The notes beneath the pieces were generated by a model that did not search any database, was not told the DNA's origin, and saw only the letters and a list, made by a program, of their open reading frames with translations. From assembly GCA_905147135.1 (NCBI GenBank), contig LR990040.1, positions 25,805,857-25,869,856 of the forward strand: 64,000 nucleotides of DNA, in the 5' to 3' direction. Made by a program: the position numbers and the translations under genes. Source of the DNA: Blastobasis lacticolella. Lineage: Eukaryota > Arthropoda > Insecta > Lepidoptera > Blastobasidae. Positions 1 through 11,639 of this stretch are shown here, in pieces. Every line of letters starts with the position of its first letter. The stretch's first letter is position 1.

Positions 1-269
1 AACTTTAATATAATTTTAACTTAAGTTAAGTATACGTATTCCCTCCAAATTGTTATGATATTGTTAAAAAACTTGTGTAAGAAATTAAAACATTACATAA
101 ACCTGATGTGACCTATCACATCTTGCATCTGTGACAATTAGGTCAATGCCGGTTTCTACCAAGGTCTGCCTCTTTCCTACTCTTCTTCCTCCACTTAGAT
201 TACACATCATGATTCGATGCCTGAAGTCTGGATACGTTCCCACCAGGCTTTTGTTATTGTATATATTCT
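1..269. other. no gene seen
   Basis: AT-rich sequence with no open frame of note and no repeat that I recognise. It lies upstream of a decayed LINE fragment. Confidence 0.5.
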
Positions 270-1005
270 TTTCTAAACCTCCAGAACGGTACCTTCTCCT
301 TAGAAGTTAGCCCATGTGACAACGAAACAGACTTATCCATTTACAGGCCTATAGCGGTAAACTCCTTGCTCTCTGATGTATTGGAGCGGGTTATCAATAT
401 CTAGCTCCTTGAAAACCAAGAGGATCACCAACTGATCAGTGACCGCTAATATGGCTTTCATCATGATCACTCAGCCGGTGACCTTCTTTTGTACCTTACA
501 TAACCACCGGTGGGCTGAGGCTATTTAGAACAAAGGGGAGAATTGATGTCAGTCTTGATATAGCCAAGGTTTTTGATCGGGTCTGACACAGGGCACTGCT
601 ATCAAAATTCCCGAAATACAGTATCCTTGGGGGCTCTGCAAGTAGATATCCAGCGTTCTGTCTGAACGGAGCTTCCAAGTCGTTGTCGATGGATGCTGCT
701 TCGATACCAAGACTACCAATAGTGGAGTACATGCTGTTTCTTCTTAATAAAAACAAAATAATCATCTTGACGTTAATGTCTGAGGCCCGTAGTCCACCCT
801 GACCATGATCCAGGATTTGTCAAATCTAGTAATTACAGTGGGGCGAGTGCCATCTGACCTTGGTGACCTTGCCACCAGAGGAACTTGACCAGATCGGTTC
901 ATGGTCACACATTCAGTCGCCTGAATATGCAGGTTTCATCACGATGTTTTCCCTCACCGTAAGAGCATTGGCTAGTGTTCAACTAACGTACATAAGAGTC
1001 ATTGA
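270..1005 (+). pseudogene. decayed Jockey-like LINE reverse transcriptase fragment
   Basis: This stretch is a diverged copy of the reverse transcriptase region found again at about 8370-8850 in this window. Matching blocks include the stretch around 350-470 (compare 8455-8585) and the block around 640-690 (compare 8755-8800). The frame is destroyed by stops and indels, so no protein is made. The fragment lacks the endonuclease part and any clear 3' tail. It is older than the 7-9.6 kb copy, judging by its greater decay. Confidence 0.75.
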
Positions 1006-1462
1006 TAGATGACGCATAACTGTATAATCTAATTAAATTATTAAGTTGTAATGCCCACTAGGGCTGGGCTTGACTGCTCGGTTAAACATCTTTACCTACC
1101 TAAATCTAGTAAATTTGTAATTTTGTAATTTTTATAAATTTTGATATACACATTAAATTGTTTTTAATAATAATAATAAACTGTAAAACTGACTTATTAC
1201 ACTGTCTGTAATGTATTCTATGGGTATATGCCTGAAATAAACGAATTTTATTTTATTTTATATTTCAATTTGAAAACCAAAGCTTTAAAAATATAGTACA
1301 AAAATTACTAGTATATTATTTGATGGCGTCGTATGGAATTGAATTCAGGGCCTATCTCCTCTTTGCACTGTGACGGCTGCAAAGTAAAAATGTATAGTAA
1401 CATAGCAGTATGTATATACAGCACATAGAGCATGGGTTACAGAATATAACTACAAAATTTTA
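1006..1462. other. no gene seen, AT-rich
   Basis: Nothing coding. Short A/T simple runs occur at about 1165-1260. The stretch may include the remains of the preceding LINE's 3' end, but I cannot show that. Confidence 0.5.
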
Positions 1463-1536
1463 CGACCTGAGTAGTTCAGTAGTTAACTTGCCGATCTTTC
1501 ACGCAGAGGTCCCGGGTTAGATTCCCGGCCGGGCAA
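1463..1536 (+). repeat. tRNA-like sequence, possible SINE head
   Basis: A 74-base stretch has a tRNA-like layout. A D-arm-like part reads agttcagtagttaac. A perfect 5 bp T-stem (1512-1516 with 1524-1528) closes a 7-base loop that resembles the T loop and so a polymerase III B box. The acceptor stem is weak, and an A-rich tail follows at about 1535-1550. A tRNA-derived SINE fits better than a working tRNA gene. A related-looking sequence lies at 39384-39480. Confidence 0.45.
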
Positions 1537-1721
1537 ATAAAATAAAATAATGAATTTTAATTTATGTTATGGACTGGGTATCACAAGTACCTGTATTTAT
1601 GTATGTATACAAAGTAGCATGTTTGTTAATGTTTATGGCATCGTATTGGGTTGACCTGTAAAGGTGATGTAGTTGAATCAGCTGTTTCGCGTAAATTCGC
1701 TGATATACATCTTCAAGCACT

Positions 1722-2795
1722 ATGGTTGTGAAGTGTCATGCGTGCGGGAGGTTCCTGTCAGCAGCGGAGGCGGTGGCATGCTCGAGATGCCAGCGTACGA
1801 ACCACCGGGAGTGCGTGAGTGTGCCTGTAGGAGTACGGGTGTGCGAGTCCTGGCGGTGCCCGGAGTGCCAGGAAAAAATCCCCGTAAAGGCTAGCACCCC
1901 CGTTCTACCTGGAGCACCTTCAATGATGGAGGCAATAGACACTGGTGCGTTGGAGAGTACGCCTCTAGACGCCACGGCATATATGGACACGTCAAGGGTG
2001 GACACCAGCGAGCACGACATGCAGGGGACAGTGCTGCGGGAGCTACGGGAGCTACGTAATGAGATCCGGGAGGCGCGGCAGGAATTTCGCGAGCTAAGGA
2101 CCGACGTCGTGGAGCTAAAGTCGCTGGTGGTACGCTGTGACGAGCGAGTGGATGCCATGGAGTCGCGGATCGACGCTTTGGAGAAGAGAATGAAGGACGA
2201 TGAGGCAGCACAAAGCGTCCAGGCGCTCGAGGCCACCATCGCCCGGCTGAAATTAGACATATCGGACCGCGAGCAGGATGCCCTTGGGAACGACGTTGAC
2301 ATTAGCGGAGTCCCAGAAGCTAATGGGGAAAATGTTATTCACATTGTGCTAGGATGTGCGGCGAAAGTCGGGCTTCATTTGGACGAGCGCGACCTCGTGA
2401 GCTGTCAGCGGGTAGGGACCATCCGGGAGGCTGGTGGCGGGGCGGTTCGCCCGCGCCCGATCGCGGTGCGGCTGGCGCGCCGGTCCCTACGGGACGAGCT
2501 GCTAAGGGCTGCGCGGGTGCGACGTTCCCCTACCACAGAGGGCGTCAGCGTCGCAGCTAACCCAGCGCGCTTTTATGTAAACGAACGGCTCACGAGGGAA
2601 AACAGGCGACTTCTCTACGCGGCGCGGGAGTTGGCTCGCCTCCTGGAATGGAGATATGTCTGGACACGGGAAGGCCGAATCTACGCGCGTAAGGCTCAAG
2701 GTGATCCGGGCCATCGCATTCGCACTAAGCCGGATGTCTTGCGTGTTTTTGGGGCTGGCTGCGTTAGTCTCTCTAAGATTGACCCTAAGCCCTAA
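1722..2795 (+). CDS. LINE ORF1 protein with PHD finger, coiled coil and FP25-like domain
   Basis: Intact 357-residue frame. Residues 5-49 form a Cys4-His-Cys3 PHD-type zinc finger (C5, C8, C20, C23, H28, C31, C46, C49). Residues about 100-190 are a charged heptad-rich coiled coil, the usual multimerisation region of ORF1 proteins. Residues about 190-300 contain ISGVPE followed by a His/Val helix and a basic segment, which resembles the C-terminal domain of the baculovirus FP25 protein and CR1 ORF1 proteins. ORF1 proteins bind the element's RNA. The first ATG of the frame is used; 1722 lies about 80 bases after the likely 5' end. The gene has higher GC than its flanks. Confidence 0.85.
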   Translation: MVVKCHACGRFLSAAEAVACSRCQRTNHRECVSVPVGVRVCESWRCPECQEKIPVKASTPVLPGAPSMMEAIDTGALESTPLDATAYMDTSRVDTSEHDMQGTVLRELRELRNEIREARQEFRELRTDVVELKSLVVRCDERVDAMESRIDALEKRMKDDEAAQSVQALEATIARLKLDISDREQDALGNDVDISGVPEANGENVIHIVLGCAAKVGLHLDERDLVSCQRVGTIREAGGGAVRPRPIAVRLARRSLRDELLRAARVRRSPTTEGVSVAANPARFYVNERLTRENRRLLYAARELARLLEWRYVWTREGRIYARKAQGDPGHRIRTKPDVLRVFGAGCVSLSKIDPKP

Positions 2796-3223
2796 TGCCA
2801 ACGCTTCGGAACAACTAATATCTTCGCGAAACTATATTTGTTTGTTGTATTTTATATATTTCTTTTACCGTATACTTTGTGTTGTTCAGTGCCGTTGCAT
2901 GTGGAATGATAAACATCACACACTATATAATCAACTCACATTTAATATTTACATACTCACACAATATATACATTACCCATTCACTACTATCAACATTCAT
3001 ACTTACAATCAAAAACATTCCCATAACCTACACATCTTATTAACACGTCCAAAGATTATAACCTACAATTGCCCTATTATGTATTTTCCTACAAATCGCG
3101 TTCACTGTCATCACTTACAAATACTATATTCATTTTCTATATACGTACACTACCCACTCAGTCATACACATAAAATACACGCCACCAATCGTAATACACA
3201 TCCAAACCAACAGTTATCTAATT
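2796..3223. other. linker between LINE ORF1 and ORF2
   Basis: AT-rich and rich in short A/C runs, with no credible protein. One long frame (2656-3399) reads across it but has low-complexity content (Asn, His, Ile, Thr) unlike either neighbour, so I treat it as a chance frame. Confidence 0.5.
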
Positions 3224-6125
3224 CACTGACGATCAAATGCAGTAACTATAAATTTAATTCTCTCACACCCGCATCAAATATTATCAACATTCGACAAACG
3301 ACTAAAGTTAGGTTTGCTAAACGCGGGTTCCCTAGGCACACGACACGACGAGTTCTTGGTGGCTATGGACCGTCACAGGGTCGACATTATGGCAATTAAC
3401 GAGACCTGGCTGCGGGATAACCAGACTGCTAGAGCGCCGGCGGTGCCGAACTATCGTCTGCGGCATATTCCGCGATCGAATGACGTGCGCTCGCGCGGAG
3501 GCGGCGTTGGTTTCTACGTTGCGCGCACAGTACACGCTCGCACTTTGATCCATCCGGACGCGCCCCAAGTCGAACAAATGTGGTTGCGGCTGACTGTGCG
3601 CGGGTCCGTCATTGTTGTTGGGACTGCCTACCGGCCGCCATGGCTGAGCGTCGATACGTTTATCGATGCAATGACGGAATCACTGGGCGCATTTTCTTGG
3701 GCAAATAATATAATATTGCTGGGTGACTTTAACATCAACTTATTCGAGCCTAATACCACGAACACAAAAAAAACTTTTGAACTTATTTTCTTGTTTTCGA
3801 ATTACTCAGTATGTCACTCAGCCAACACACTTTACAGATACGAGTGCGACATTAATTGATGTAATAGCCACGGATCTTAAGGTCCGTGAGGTCGTGGTTG
3901 ATTATGTGAGGGATCTTGGCAGCCACGCATTTCTTACGTGTGAAGTAAATATTAATAAGCCCAAATTGACACCGTTTAATGTATTACGTAGGGACAAACT
4001 ATCAATAGATTTAGAACAGTACAATGCTGGCTTAGCTTTAATTGACTTTAACTACATTTTCTCACTGGAAGTTGTCGATGATATGGTGACTTATATAAAT
4101 CAATGCATTCTCACGCTATTCAACAAACACGCCCCGCTAAAAAATCGTAGAATAAAAGACCATCAATACCCGTGGATCACGTACAACATAAAACAAATGA
4201 TGTCAAAACGCGACGAGGCCCATGCTCGCGCCCGCTCCTCTGGCCTAGATACACATTTTAGATATTACAAAGAATTAAAAAAGGTAGTTGAGGGGGCACT
4301 TGTGAGGGAAAAGCGAGCTTACTATGATTTTTATGTCAATTCTAACGTACACAACCCACGTAGCTTATGGTCTCACATAAAACGTAACGTTAGGATTCGA
4401 AGCGTTGGCGAAGTGCCTGACCATCTACTAAAGGATCCAAATACAATTAACGATCACTTTTTAAAGGTTCCAGGCAGTCTGGATGTTTCTAGTTTGGAAG
4501 TTGAGTACTTCAAGACCCACTGCGGTAACCTTAGTCAGTTTCAGTTGAGGACGGTAACAGAGGAGACTATTTACAAAACATTGAAAAGCCTTAAGTCTAA
4601 CGCGGTTGGAGTTGATGGTATATCCTTGGATATGCTGTTAATGATGACGCCAAACATTTTGCCCGTTCTCACTTCTGTCATCAATACCTCCATTGAAACT
4701 GGTCAATTCCCCACCGCTTGGCAGCATGCAATAGTCAGGCCATTACCTAAAAACAGTAACCCAGCCACGATGAGCGACTTGAGACCTATAAGCGTGTTGC
4801 CTTGCGCTTCCAAGATTTTAGAAAAGGTTGTTGGAGACCAAGTCCGTAAATACTTGGAGGAAAATGACATATTGCCCGTGGTGCAGTCGGGGTTCAGAAG
4901 ACATCATAGCACTTGCACAGCATTGGCTCAAGTGGTCGACGACATCTTGGAAGCGCAAGACAATGGCCAGGGGACTCTTCTGGCTCTCCTTGATTTTTCC
5001 CGAGCCTTCGATAGCATAGATGTTTCTCTACTGTTAGCGAAGCTCAAATATTATGGTTTTTGTGGTCAGGCATTGAACTGGTTTGCCAGTTACTTCAGGC
5101 ACCGTAAACAGCACGTTGAAACAATGGATGGGGGTGGTGTGGTGCATGAATCTGGACAATCTGCTGTTATGAGGGGCGTTCCCCAGGGATCAATTTTAGG
5201 ACCAATTCTATTCATAATTTACACAGCAGATATCACAAGGGTCATTCAGCATAGCTTTTATCACATCTACGCCGATGACCTGCAGCTTTATATACCCTGT
5301 AGTCCTGGTGATGTAGACTCGGCAATCACAAGGCTAAATGAAGACTTGGATAATATAGCTAAATGGGCACAATCTAATTCACTACTTATAAACAGTAGCA
5401 AATCCAAGTTTATGATCCTAGGTAGCGGAAAGCAAATTGAAAAAATTGCAGCAAAAAATTAAATAGTGCAAATTCAAGGTGAACCCATTCATCGTGTCTG
5501 TGAGGCACGAAATCTAGGGCTGACTCTGGATGAGCAACTTCGCTTCGAAAAGCACGTTTCGGATGTGCTAAGCCAATGTTTTTACAGGTTAAAGGTGTTG
5601 TACCAAATCAGACCATTTATTAATACCAAGGTACGGATTCAACTTTGCGACGCGCTTGTACTTTCAAAGCTGAACTATATGGACATTGTTTATGGCCCTC
5701 GACTACTGGTAAGGACAAAGAAACGAATACAGCAGATGCAAAACTCATGCGCCAGGTTTTGCTTTCATATTCCTCCCCGCACTCATGTCACTCCATACTT
5801 GAATGAAGCTAATGTACTTAAAATGCATTACCGTAGAGAGCTACACCAAGCCAATCTCCTGTTTGGAGTAGTTCGTTACAGGACACCACCATATCTCGCT
5901 GATAAACTTTTGTGGACTAGCGATATCCAAAATGTCACCAGAGCCTCTCGGTATTCATTGGTGTTGCCTCGCCACAGAACGACCGCATTTCGTGGGTCAT
6001 TTCAATTTGCAGCCACCAAATGTTGGAATGACTTGCCGCCGCCTCTGCGTAGTCTGCAATCATTGGTTACTTTCAGAAAACATTTCAAAATATTGCTACT
6101 GGATACTCAAAAGAAGCATATATAA
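3224..6125 (+). pseudogene. LINE ORF2: AP endonuclease plus reverse transcriptase, two lesions
   Basis: ORF2 makes the enzyme that nicks target DNA and copies the element's RNA into it. The endonuclease part (3224 to about 3770, frame 2) shows LLNAGSLG, then NETWL, then GDFNINL. The frame shifts at the A8 run 3766-3773; removing one A would join it to the frame that continues to 5462. That frame holds the palm motifs LLDFSRAFDS, MRGVPQGSILGP and YADDLQLY, so both catalytic aspartates are present. A TAA at 5460-5462 interrupts it, and the same frame goes on to 6125 with the usual CR1 C-terminal domain (WNDLPPPLR). No ATG is seen before 3365; the frame is open from about 3224. Confidence 0.85.
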
Positions 6126-6520
6126 AATATTTAACTTACCACAAGGGTTGCAGACTCACAGCGAGGCGTTGGCTGGGTCATTTCGCATTGGGTATGCAAG
6201 GGATTGAGAATACCAGATGTCTCTTTATTTAGTATACTCCAAGTCATCTCAATGTGCGTTATTTCAGTGTTTATGCCAATGCATTGTTGTCGTGGGCCAT
6301 TGGACCACTGACTTTAAACTTTAGGTTAGACATAGGTGAGTAGATATATCTGAAAAATACAGGGTTAACATAATTACCTATATTATTTTTCTGACATTTT
6401 CATTGACATTTGCTTTATTCTGTTTGACTAAATCCAATACAATTATGATATTAATATTCACCTGACACAATAATTTTAAATAAATAGGCCTGAGAGGTTA
6501 GGAATGTGGTCCGGTACATA
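6126..6520. other. LINE 3' UTR and AT-rich flank
   Basis: Non-coding. It follows directly on ORF2 of the CR1 element and probably includes its 3' UTR. The exact end of the element is not visible. Confidence 0.5.
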
Positions 6521-7035
6521 AGTCGTTATTGTATTGTTGACTCTTTATTGCGGCCAATACATCCATACATTAAATTACACATTACATTACACTAAACACG
6601 TATTTACACTCCACACGTTGTATTTATCTATTTAAAACGTCTTCGTCCGTGCCTCACTCAGCAGGTCTCACTGAAAACCAGCGCCCTGGTCTCCGCCAGG
6701 GCATGAAGCTGAGTGAGGTCCCTTTTACACACCACACCACATACACATGCAACGACTCTGTTCTTCAATTTTCTTTTATTCATATATGTTTGTCTAGTTG
6801 TTGTTTCCTCATTTGATGTTGTTTGTTATTAATTTTGTTTGCGCTTTTATGTCACTTATTCTTAATACTTTTATTTTTTTATTTTTTGTTTTACGGCTCT
6901 GGAGTCGAGCCACTGACCTCAAAAAATACCTATTTGGAGGTCAGTGATTCAACCCTTTTGAGCCATTTGTTATGTGTTTGTGGTGTTATTGTGTGTAAAT
7001 AAATGTTTTCTATTTCTATTCTATTTCTATTTGTG
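6521..7035 (+). repeat. 3' end fragment of another LINE with two hairpins
   Basis: A 5'-truncated retrotransposon tail. It contains a nested hairpin (outer stem 6652-6662 with 6708-6718, inner stem 6683-6689 with 6696-6702). A second 10 bp perfect hairpin lies at 6911-6920 with 6937-6946. An AATAAA follows at about 6998, and the stretch ends in TTCTAT-like tandem repeats (about 7008-7030). Structured 3' UTRs with simple-repeat tails are typical of LINEs whose reverse transcriptase recognises its own RNA end. No coding part is visible. Confidence 0.6.
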
Positions 7036-7039
7036 TACG

Positions 7040-9650
7040 ATTTTTTTTAGCGGCACCTCTTTCCACACTTCGAGTGGACTTTTGCAATATCAGGGGTCTC
7101 CACTTCAACCTGAACGCCGTACATCACCACCTTGACTGAAACACAGATATCACCTCCGGCCGACACTTCGTACCTCCACTATCCTGGGTACAAGAAAGAA
7201 CACAGGTTTCTTTCTCACGCTGGTGTGTGCTTATTCGTCAGAAGTGATATCTGCTGTCGACGTCTTGCCATTGAATAGAGTGACGAATCTGTTTTGTGGA
7301 TGTGCGTGGAACAGGGAGGTTCATCCCGTATCTACGCATGCCTATACAACAACCGTCACGGCGTAGGTGATACAAATCGATTTTTCGAGCACATTCAATG
7401 CGCTACCGACAAGGTTCTTGAGCGGTGTCCTTCGGCTGAGTTGGTAGTTCAAGCGGCCCTGCCAACCCCGCCGGGAGATCCGCCCACGAATTTGCTTTAG
7501 CCAATGGTCTCACGCAGCTGGTATTAGAACCCACCTACTTACCGGATGTTGTGGGCCGTAATCCTTCTTTGTTAGAACTTCTGTTGACCTCCCACCCAGA
7601 CGGTTATCGGGTGTCCGTCGATGCTCCTCTTGGGACATCTGACCACTGCCTGGTCCGTTCTGAGGTGCCTCTTACACCCGAACGGGCTCGCCCCAGTGGG
7701 TCACGCAAGATATGGCACTATGGTTCAGCAGACTGGGATGGATTGCGAAAATTCTTCGCATCGTACCCGATGATGCAGCTTTGCTTTTCCTCAAATGACA
7801 CCAACACCTGTGCTGCCGCTGTAGATGATGTGAATAGACAAAAGTCAGCCCTGGTACGACAGGCCTAGTGCTGAGGCAACTCGCCTCAAGCAGGATGCTT
7901 TTCGTGCCTGGACAGTGGCTCGGGCCCAAAAGGACCCTAACACCCACATTTTGAGGAAAAAGTACAATGCTGTATCGAGGTCTACAAAGAGGGTAATGGC
8001 CAGAGCAAAATTTAATTTCATCGGCGGAATTGGAGAGAAACTAATCAGCTACCCCTCTGGGAGCCGTGCTTTTTGGTCTCTCTCCAAAGCTGTCGTGGGG
8101 AACTTTTGTCGGACCACCTTTCCACCTTTGCGCAAGCCGGATGACCAATTGGCCCACACAGCAAAAGAGAAAGCCGATCTCTTGGGTAATCTCTTTGCTC
8201 ATAACTTTGCTGCCCGAGGTTCGTTTCACCCAAAAAATCATAAAACGTGTGCTTCTCTCCCTAGACATCCGGAAGTCCAGTGGACCTGATGGCATTCCGG
8301 CTATCGTTCTCAAAAAATGTGCACCCGAGTTGTCTCCCGTGTTAATGCGCCTATTCAAGCTTTCTTACACCTCTGGAACGGTGCCATCTTCATGGAAGCT
8401 AGCCCATATGCATCCGATACCCAAGAAGAGTGACAATTCAGACCCATCAAATTACAGGCCTATAGCGGTAACCTCCTTGCTCCCTAAGGTGATGGAGCGG
8501 GTCATCAATATCCAGCTCCTTGGATACCTCGAGGATCACCAGCTGATCAGTGACCGTCAATATGGCTTCCGTCATGGTCACTCAGCTGGTGACCTTCTTG
8601 TGTACCTAACACACCGGTGGGCTGAGGCGGTCGAGAGCAAGGGGGAGGCTCTGGCTGTCAGTCTTGATATAGCCAAGGCATTTGATCGGGTCTGGCACAG
8701 GGCACTGCTAACAAAACTCCTGAAGTACGGTATCCCCGAGGGTCTCTGCAATTAGGTATCCAGCTTTCTGTCTGGACGGAGCATCCAAGTCGTTGTCGAC
8801 GGAATTCTGGAGTACCCAAAGGTTCAGTGCTATCTCCCACGCTGTTTCATCTGCATATCAATGATATGCTGAATATTCCCAATATTCATTGCTATGCAGA
8901 TGACAGTACTGGAGATGTTTGTTATACTGGCCGTACGAATCGAATATCGGGACCCTTGGTGTCGACATATCGGATAACGTGCGATTCCGGAGTCACCTAG
9001 AAGGTAAGGCCAAACTGGCTTCGAAAAAGCTTGGCGTGCTTAACCGGTCCAGGCGATACTTCACCCCAGGGCAGCGCCTGCTGCCGTACAAGGCACAGGT
9101 GCGGCCTAATATGGAGTATTGTTCCCATCTTTGGGCCGGCGAAACTGTCGACCTGCTTAATCCTTTGGACTCCGTACATAGACGCGCCGTACCAATTATC
9201 GACGATCCCATACAAACAAGCAAGTTAGAACCACTGGCTAACTGAAGGGACTTTGGCTCCCTGTGTGTGTTCTATCGGCTGTACAATGGGGAGTGTTCCG
9301 AGAAACTTTTCGATCTGGTGCCCACAGCACAATTCCGCCATCGCACCACCCGCCGTGGGCTGGGTACTCATCCCCACTACGTAGACCCTCTGTTGGTCAC
9401 CACGCGAAGGTTCAAAAAAACGTTTCTCGCTCGTACGATTCGGATGTGGAATGAGCTCCCAGCCACAGTGTTTCCTTTGGACTATGACATGGAATCGTTC
9501 AAGAGGTATATTAGAGGTCTCTTTAGAGGCGGGCAACGCATTGGTGACTCCCCTGGTGTTGCTGATGTCCATAGGCGGCGGTGACCACTTTCCATCAGCT
9601 GGCCCGCTTGCCTGTTTGTCTGCTAAGTAACAAAAAAAAAATGAATAAAT
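7040..9650 (+). pseudogene. decayed Jockey-like LINE, endonuclease and reverse transcriptase
   Basis: The N-terminal endonuclease part starts at about 7065 (CNIRGLH) and is broken by stops and deletions. Recognisable blocks are DGYRVSVDAPLGTSDHC (about 7600), RAFWSLSKAV (about 8065), SSGPDGIPAIVLKKC (about 8280), QYGFRHGHSAGDLL (about 8560) and VSLDIAKAFDRVWH (about 8660). A shortened GVPKGSVLSPTLF and CYADDSTG follow (about 8820-8910). A deletion joins the palm to the C-terminal part (8919-9584), which ends in WNELP. An A-rich tail closes the element at 9631-9655. Many frame changes rule out function. The Jockey label is from motif memory. Confidence 0.8.
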
Positions 9651-9655
9651 AAATA

Positions 9656-10120
9656 TGTCGTCGCGTGAAGGAAAGGGGTGTATCAGGATCATTGTCATCA
9701 GGGTGGTGACATCAGTATTAGATCGTATTCGTCCAGATAAGTTAAAGAAAAGGTTCACATTTACTCCACTGTATTTAATCCAATTCATTTTTGCACATCA
9801 CTAATAATTTCATTTGAAATCAGAGCAGTATCACAATATAGGCAGTTGAGGTAATTACTTTCTTATTTCAAAGGTGATTTTAAAATTACTTTATTTTCAA
9901 ACGTAAATAACACTTTCTATAAACGAAATGTGGAGACAGTTTCAAGACGCGTCACTCCTCGGCGGCGGTCGTGCCAAGAATGGCCGCCACTCCGCCCGAG
10001 TCATGCCGTCGAGACTCTGTCAGCACGCCCCACCAGAGGGCGCACTCCCACTTCCGTTTTCATCGTCATGAGTCCGTACTATTGACCACATGATTCCATA
10101 CTATTGACCGCGATCCGTCA
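9656..10120 (+). repeat. module L, solo copy 1 (465 bp, TG...CA ends)
   Basis: A 465 bp repeat that starts tgtcgtcgcgtg and ends gatccgtca. It recurs six more times in this window. It sits in the A-rich tail of the Jockey-like LINE and is flanked by AATA on both sides (9652-9655 and 10121-10124), consistent with a 4 bp target duplication. The right part carries two subterminal copies of an about 22 bp motif (GTCCGTACTATTGACCACAT and a variant). It codes for nothing. It could be a solo LTR or a short non-autonomous element; see findings. Confidence 0.8.
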
Positions 10121-10904
10121 AATATATAAATAAATGTATTAAAAAAGTTTATAAGTAGTTTATAAGTTTTCGGACACTCATAACACAAACTTTGATTACT
10201 TTAAGGCTGTGTGAATTGTCCATGCATATATATTTATTTATATATAATATTAAGTGCGTAATTTATAAATACATCACAATATCACTTGAAGGCAACAGAT
10301 TCCTTTATCGATAAGACGCCGATCCCTTTCATCTAAAAGCGATAACTCCATTGCTCAACAAGTGTCAGCTCGCCGGGTCCTAAATCTCGCCGGCCGCCCA
10401 AAATTTTAGAAATTCCCTGGAATTCGCGACCATCAACTATTAAGCGATAAAAATATTCGTCCATCTCCTTTTCCTTTTAATAGAATAGACGATCGTTCAG
10501 TCCCTAGCCGGGCTATCTTATTATTTTTTCGCTTCTCAAGTAACAGCAAACTAGCCCGCAAGGTACGATCAAGAGATATGAATCGATTGCTTTTGGCGGA
10601 ATCTCATGGATTACATTCATAAAGTGTTGTACTTATAGGTCTCATATCTTATACAAGATTTCGTTAAAATCCAACCAGGAAAGGTTTCTATGGCTACGGA
10701 TGCCTATGTTTTGTTTAGTCCTTTATTCCTTTGTGGCGTTTTCTTTTCTATCTGATTAGAGAATGTACCATTCTTAAGTAATTTCGAGGAGCATTTTGTC
10801 TGTACTAATGTAAAGTAGGATTAAGTCTAGCATTGGACTGTTATGGGTGGTTGATATGAAGTATCTGACAGAGTAAATTAGAGTATAAGATTTGTATTGA
10901 TTAT
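10121..10904. other. no gene seen
   Basis: AT-rich with a GC-richer patch at about 10370-10430. No frame, repeat or RNA gene could be supported. Confidence 0.45.
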
Positions 10905-11110
10905 TTACAATCATCATCATCAACTTATTAGCCGAAAGACGTCCACTGCTGAGCAAAGGCCTTCACCAGAGAACTCCGCAAAAGCCGGTTCTGTACCTTC
11001 CGCATCCAGGAAGTAATCATGATCGTTAAAAGGTCGTTAGTCTACCTCATAGAAAACCTATCCACGCCTCGTTGCCCGGTACGTGGTTGACACTAGAGAT
11101 CTTTGCTGCC
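10905..11110 (-). repeat. RTE-type LINE 3' end fragment
   Basis: On the minus strand this resembles the last part of a lepidopteran RTE-type LINE. It begins (plus view) with a CATCATCATCA tail, then a block around gacgtccactgctgagcaaaggcc and further matching blocks to about 11105. It is heavily mutated and non-coding. Confidence 0.6.
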
Positions 11111-11639
11111 CAAATAGGTAATTTGACTTAATTTCACACATAGCAGAAACGGTGCTACCAAATACCCAAAGGATATCTTATCATCCTCATGCTTGACAGA
11201 GCCATACCACCGGAAAAATTGCAAAAATACAGCATACTAATAGCAGATAACAACTTATGAGGTCCTTAAGTTTCATCTAATCTGGCTGACACAACCTGAC
11301 CTGATAACTCAAGTAATAATCCCAACAACAACAGCAATATTTATAAAACTATTTGGCGTACATTGCCGGTTCGCTGCGCATCTTAAGAGATCCCTCTGTC
11401 ACCCGCAGTTACTTGAATAACCGCCAAGCTCCCGTCACGTCAGGGGTAAAGACCCCTTATAAAAAATTGCCCCCATCAATCGGGTGCCCGTTACAGGGTT
11501 CCGGCGCAATTATTTCGCTTCTTGCTAGTTAGTGGCAACAATATTAACGGCCATTTTTGTTCTTTGTGGCCCAATGGCGGTGACATGCTTCTGATGCGTG
11601 GGATTGTTTTCTTGTCCTCGGCTTTTAGCATCCAGCATC
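11111..11639. other. no gene seen
   Basis: Mixed sequence. The part 11390-11530 is GC-richer and has a repeat-like look, but I cannot assign it. Confidence 0.4.

Larger units (their letters stand above)
1640..6480 (+). mobile_element. CR1-type LINE (non-LTR retrotransposon), nearly complete
   Basis: Two open frames in the order ORF1 (PHD finger and coiled coil) and ORF2 (AP endonuclease and reverse transcriptase) define a non-LTR retrotransposon. ORF1 is intact. ORF2 carries one frameshift in an A8 run (3766-3773) and one stop codon (5460-5462). The ends are approximate: the 5' end is placed just before ORF1 and the 3' end in the AT-rich stretch before 6480. With so few lesions this is a young copy. 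CR1 assignment rests on the ORF1 architecture and the reverse transcriptase motifs as I recall them. Confidence 0.8.

Noticed and set aside
1463..1536. Functional tRNA gene
   Set aside because: T-arm is good, but the acceptor stem and anticodon arm do not fold convincingly and an A-rich tail follows, so a SINE head is more likely.
1736..2302. 188-codon minus-strand frame opposite LINE ORF1
   Set aside because: Shadow of the Arg/Glu-rich coiled-coil coding strand; no motif of its own.
2656..3399. 247-codon frame linking ORF1 and ORF2 of the CR1 element
   Set aside because: Low-complexity composition and overlap with two better-supported frames.
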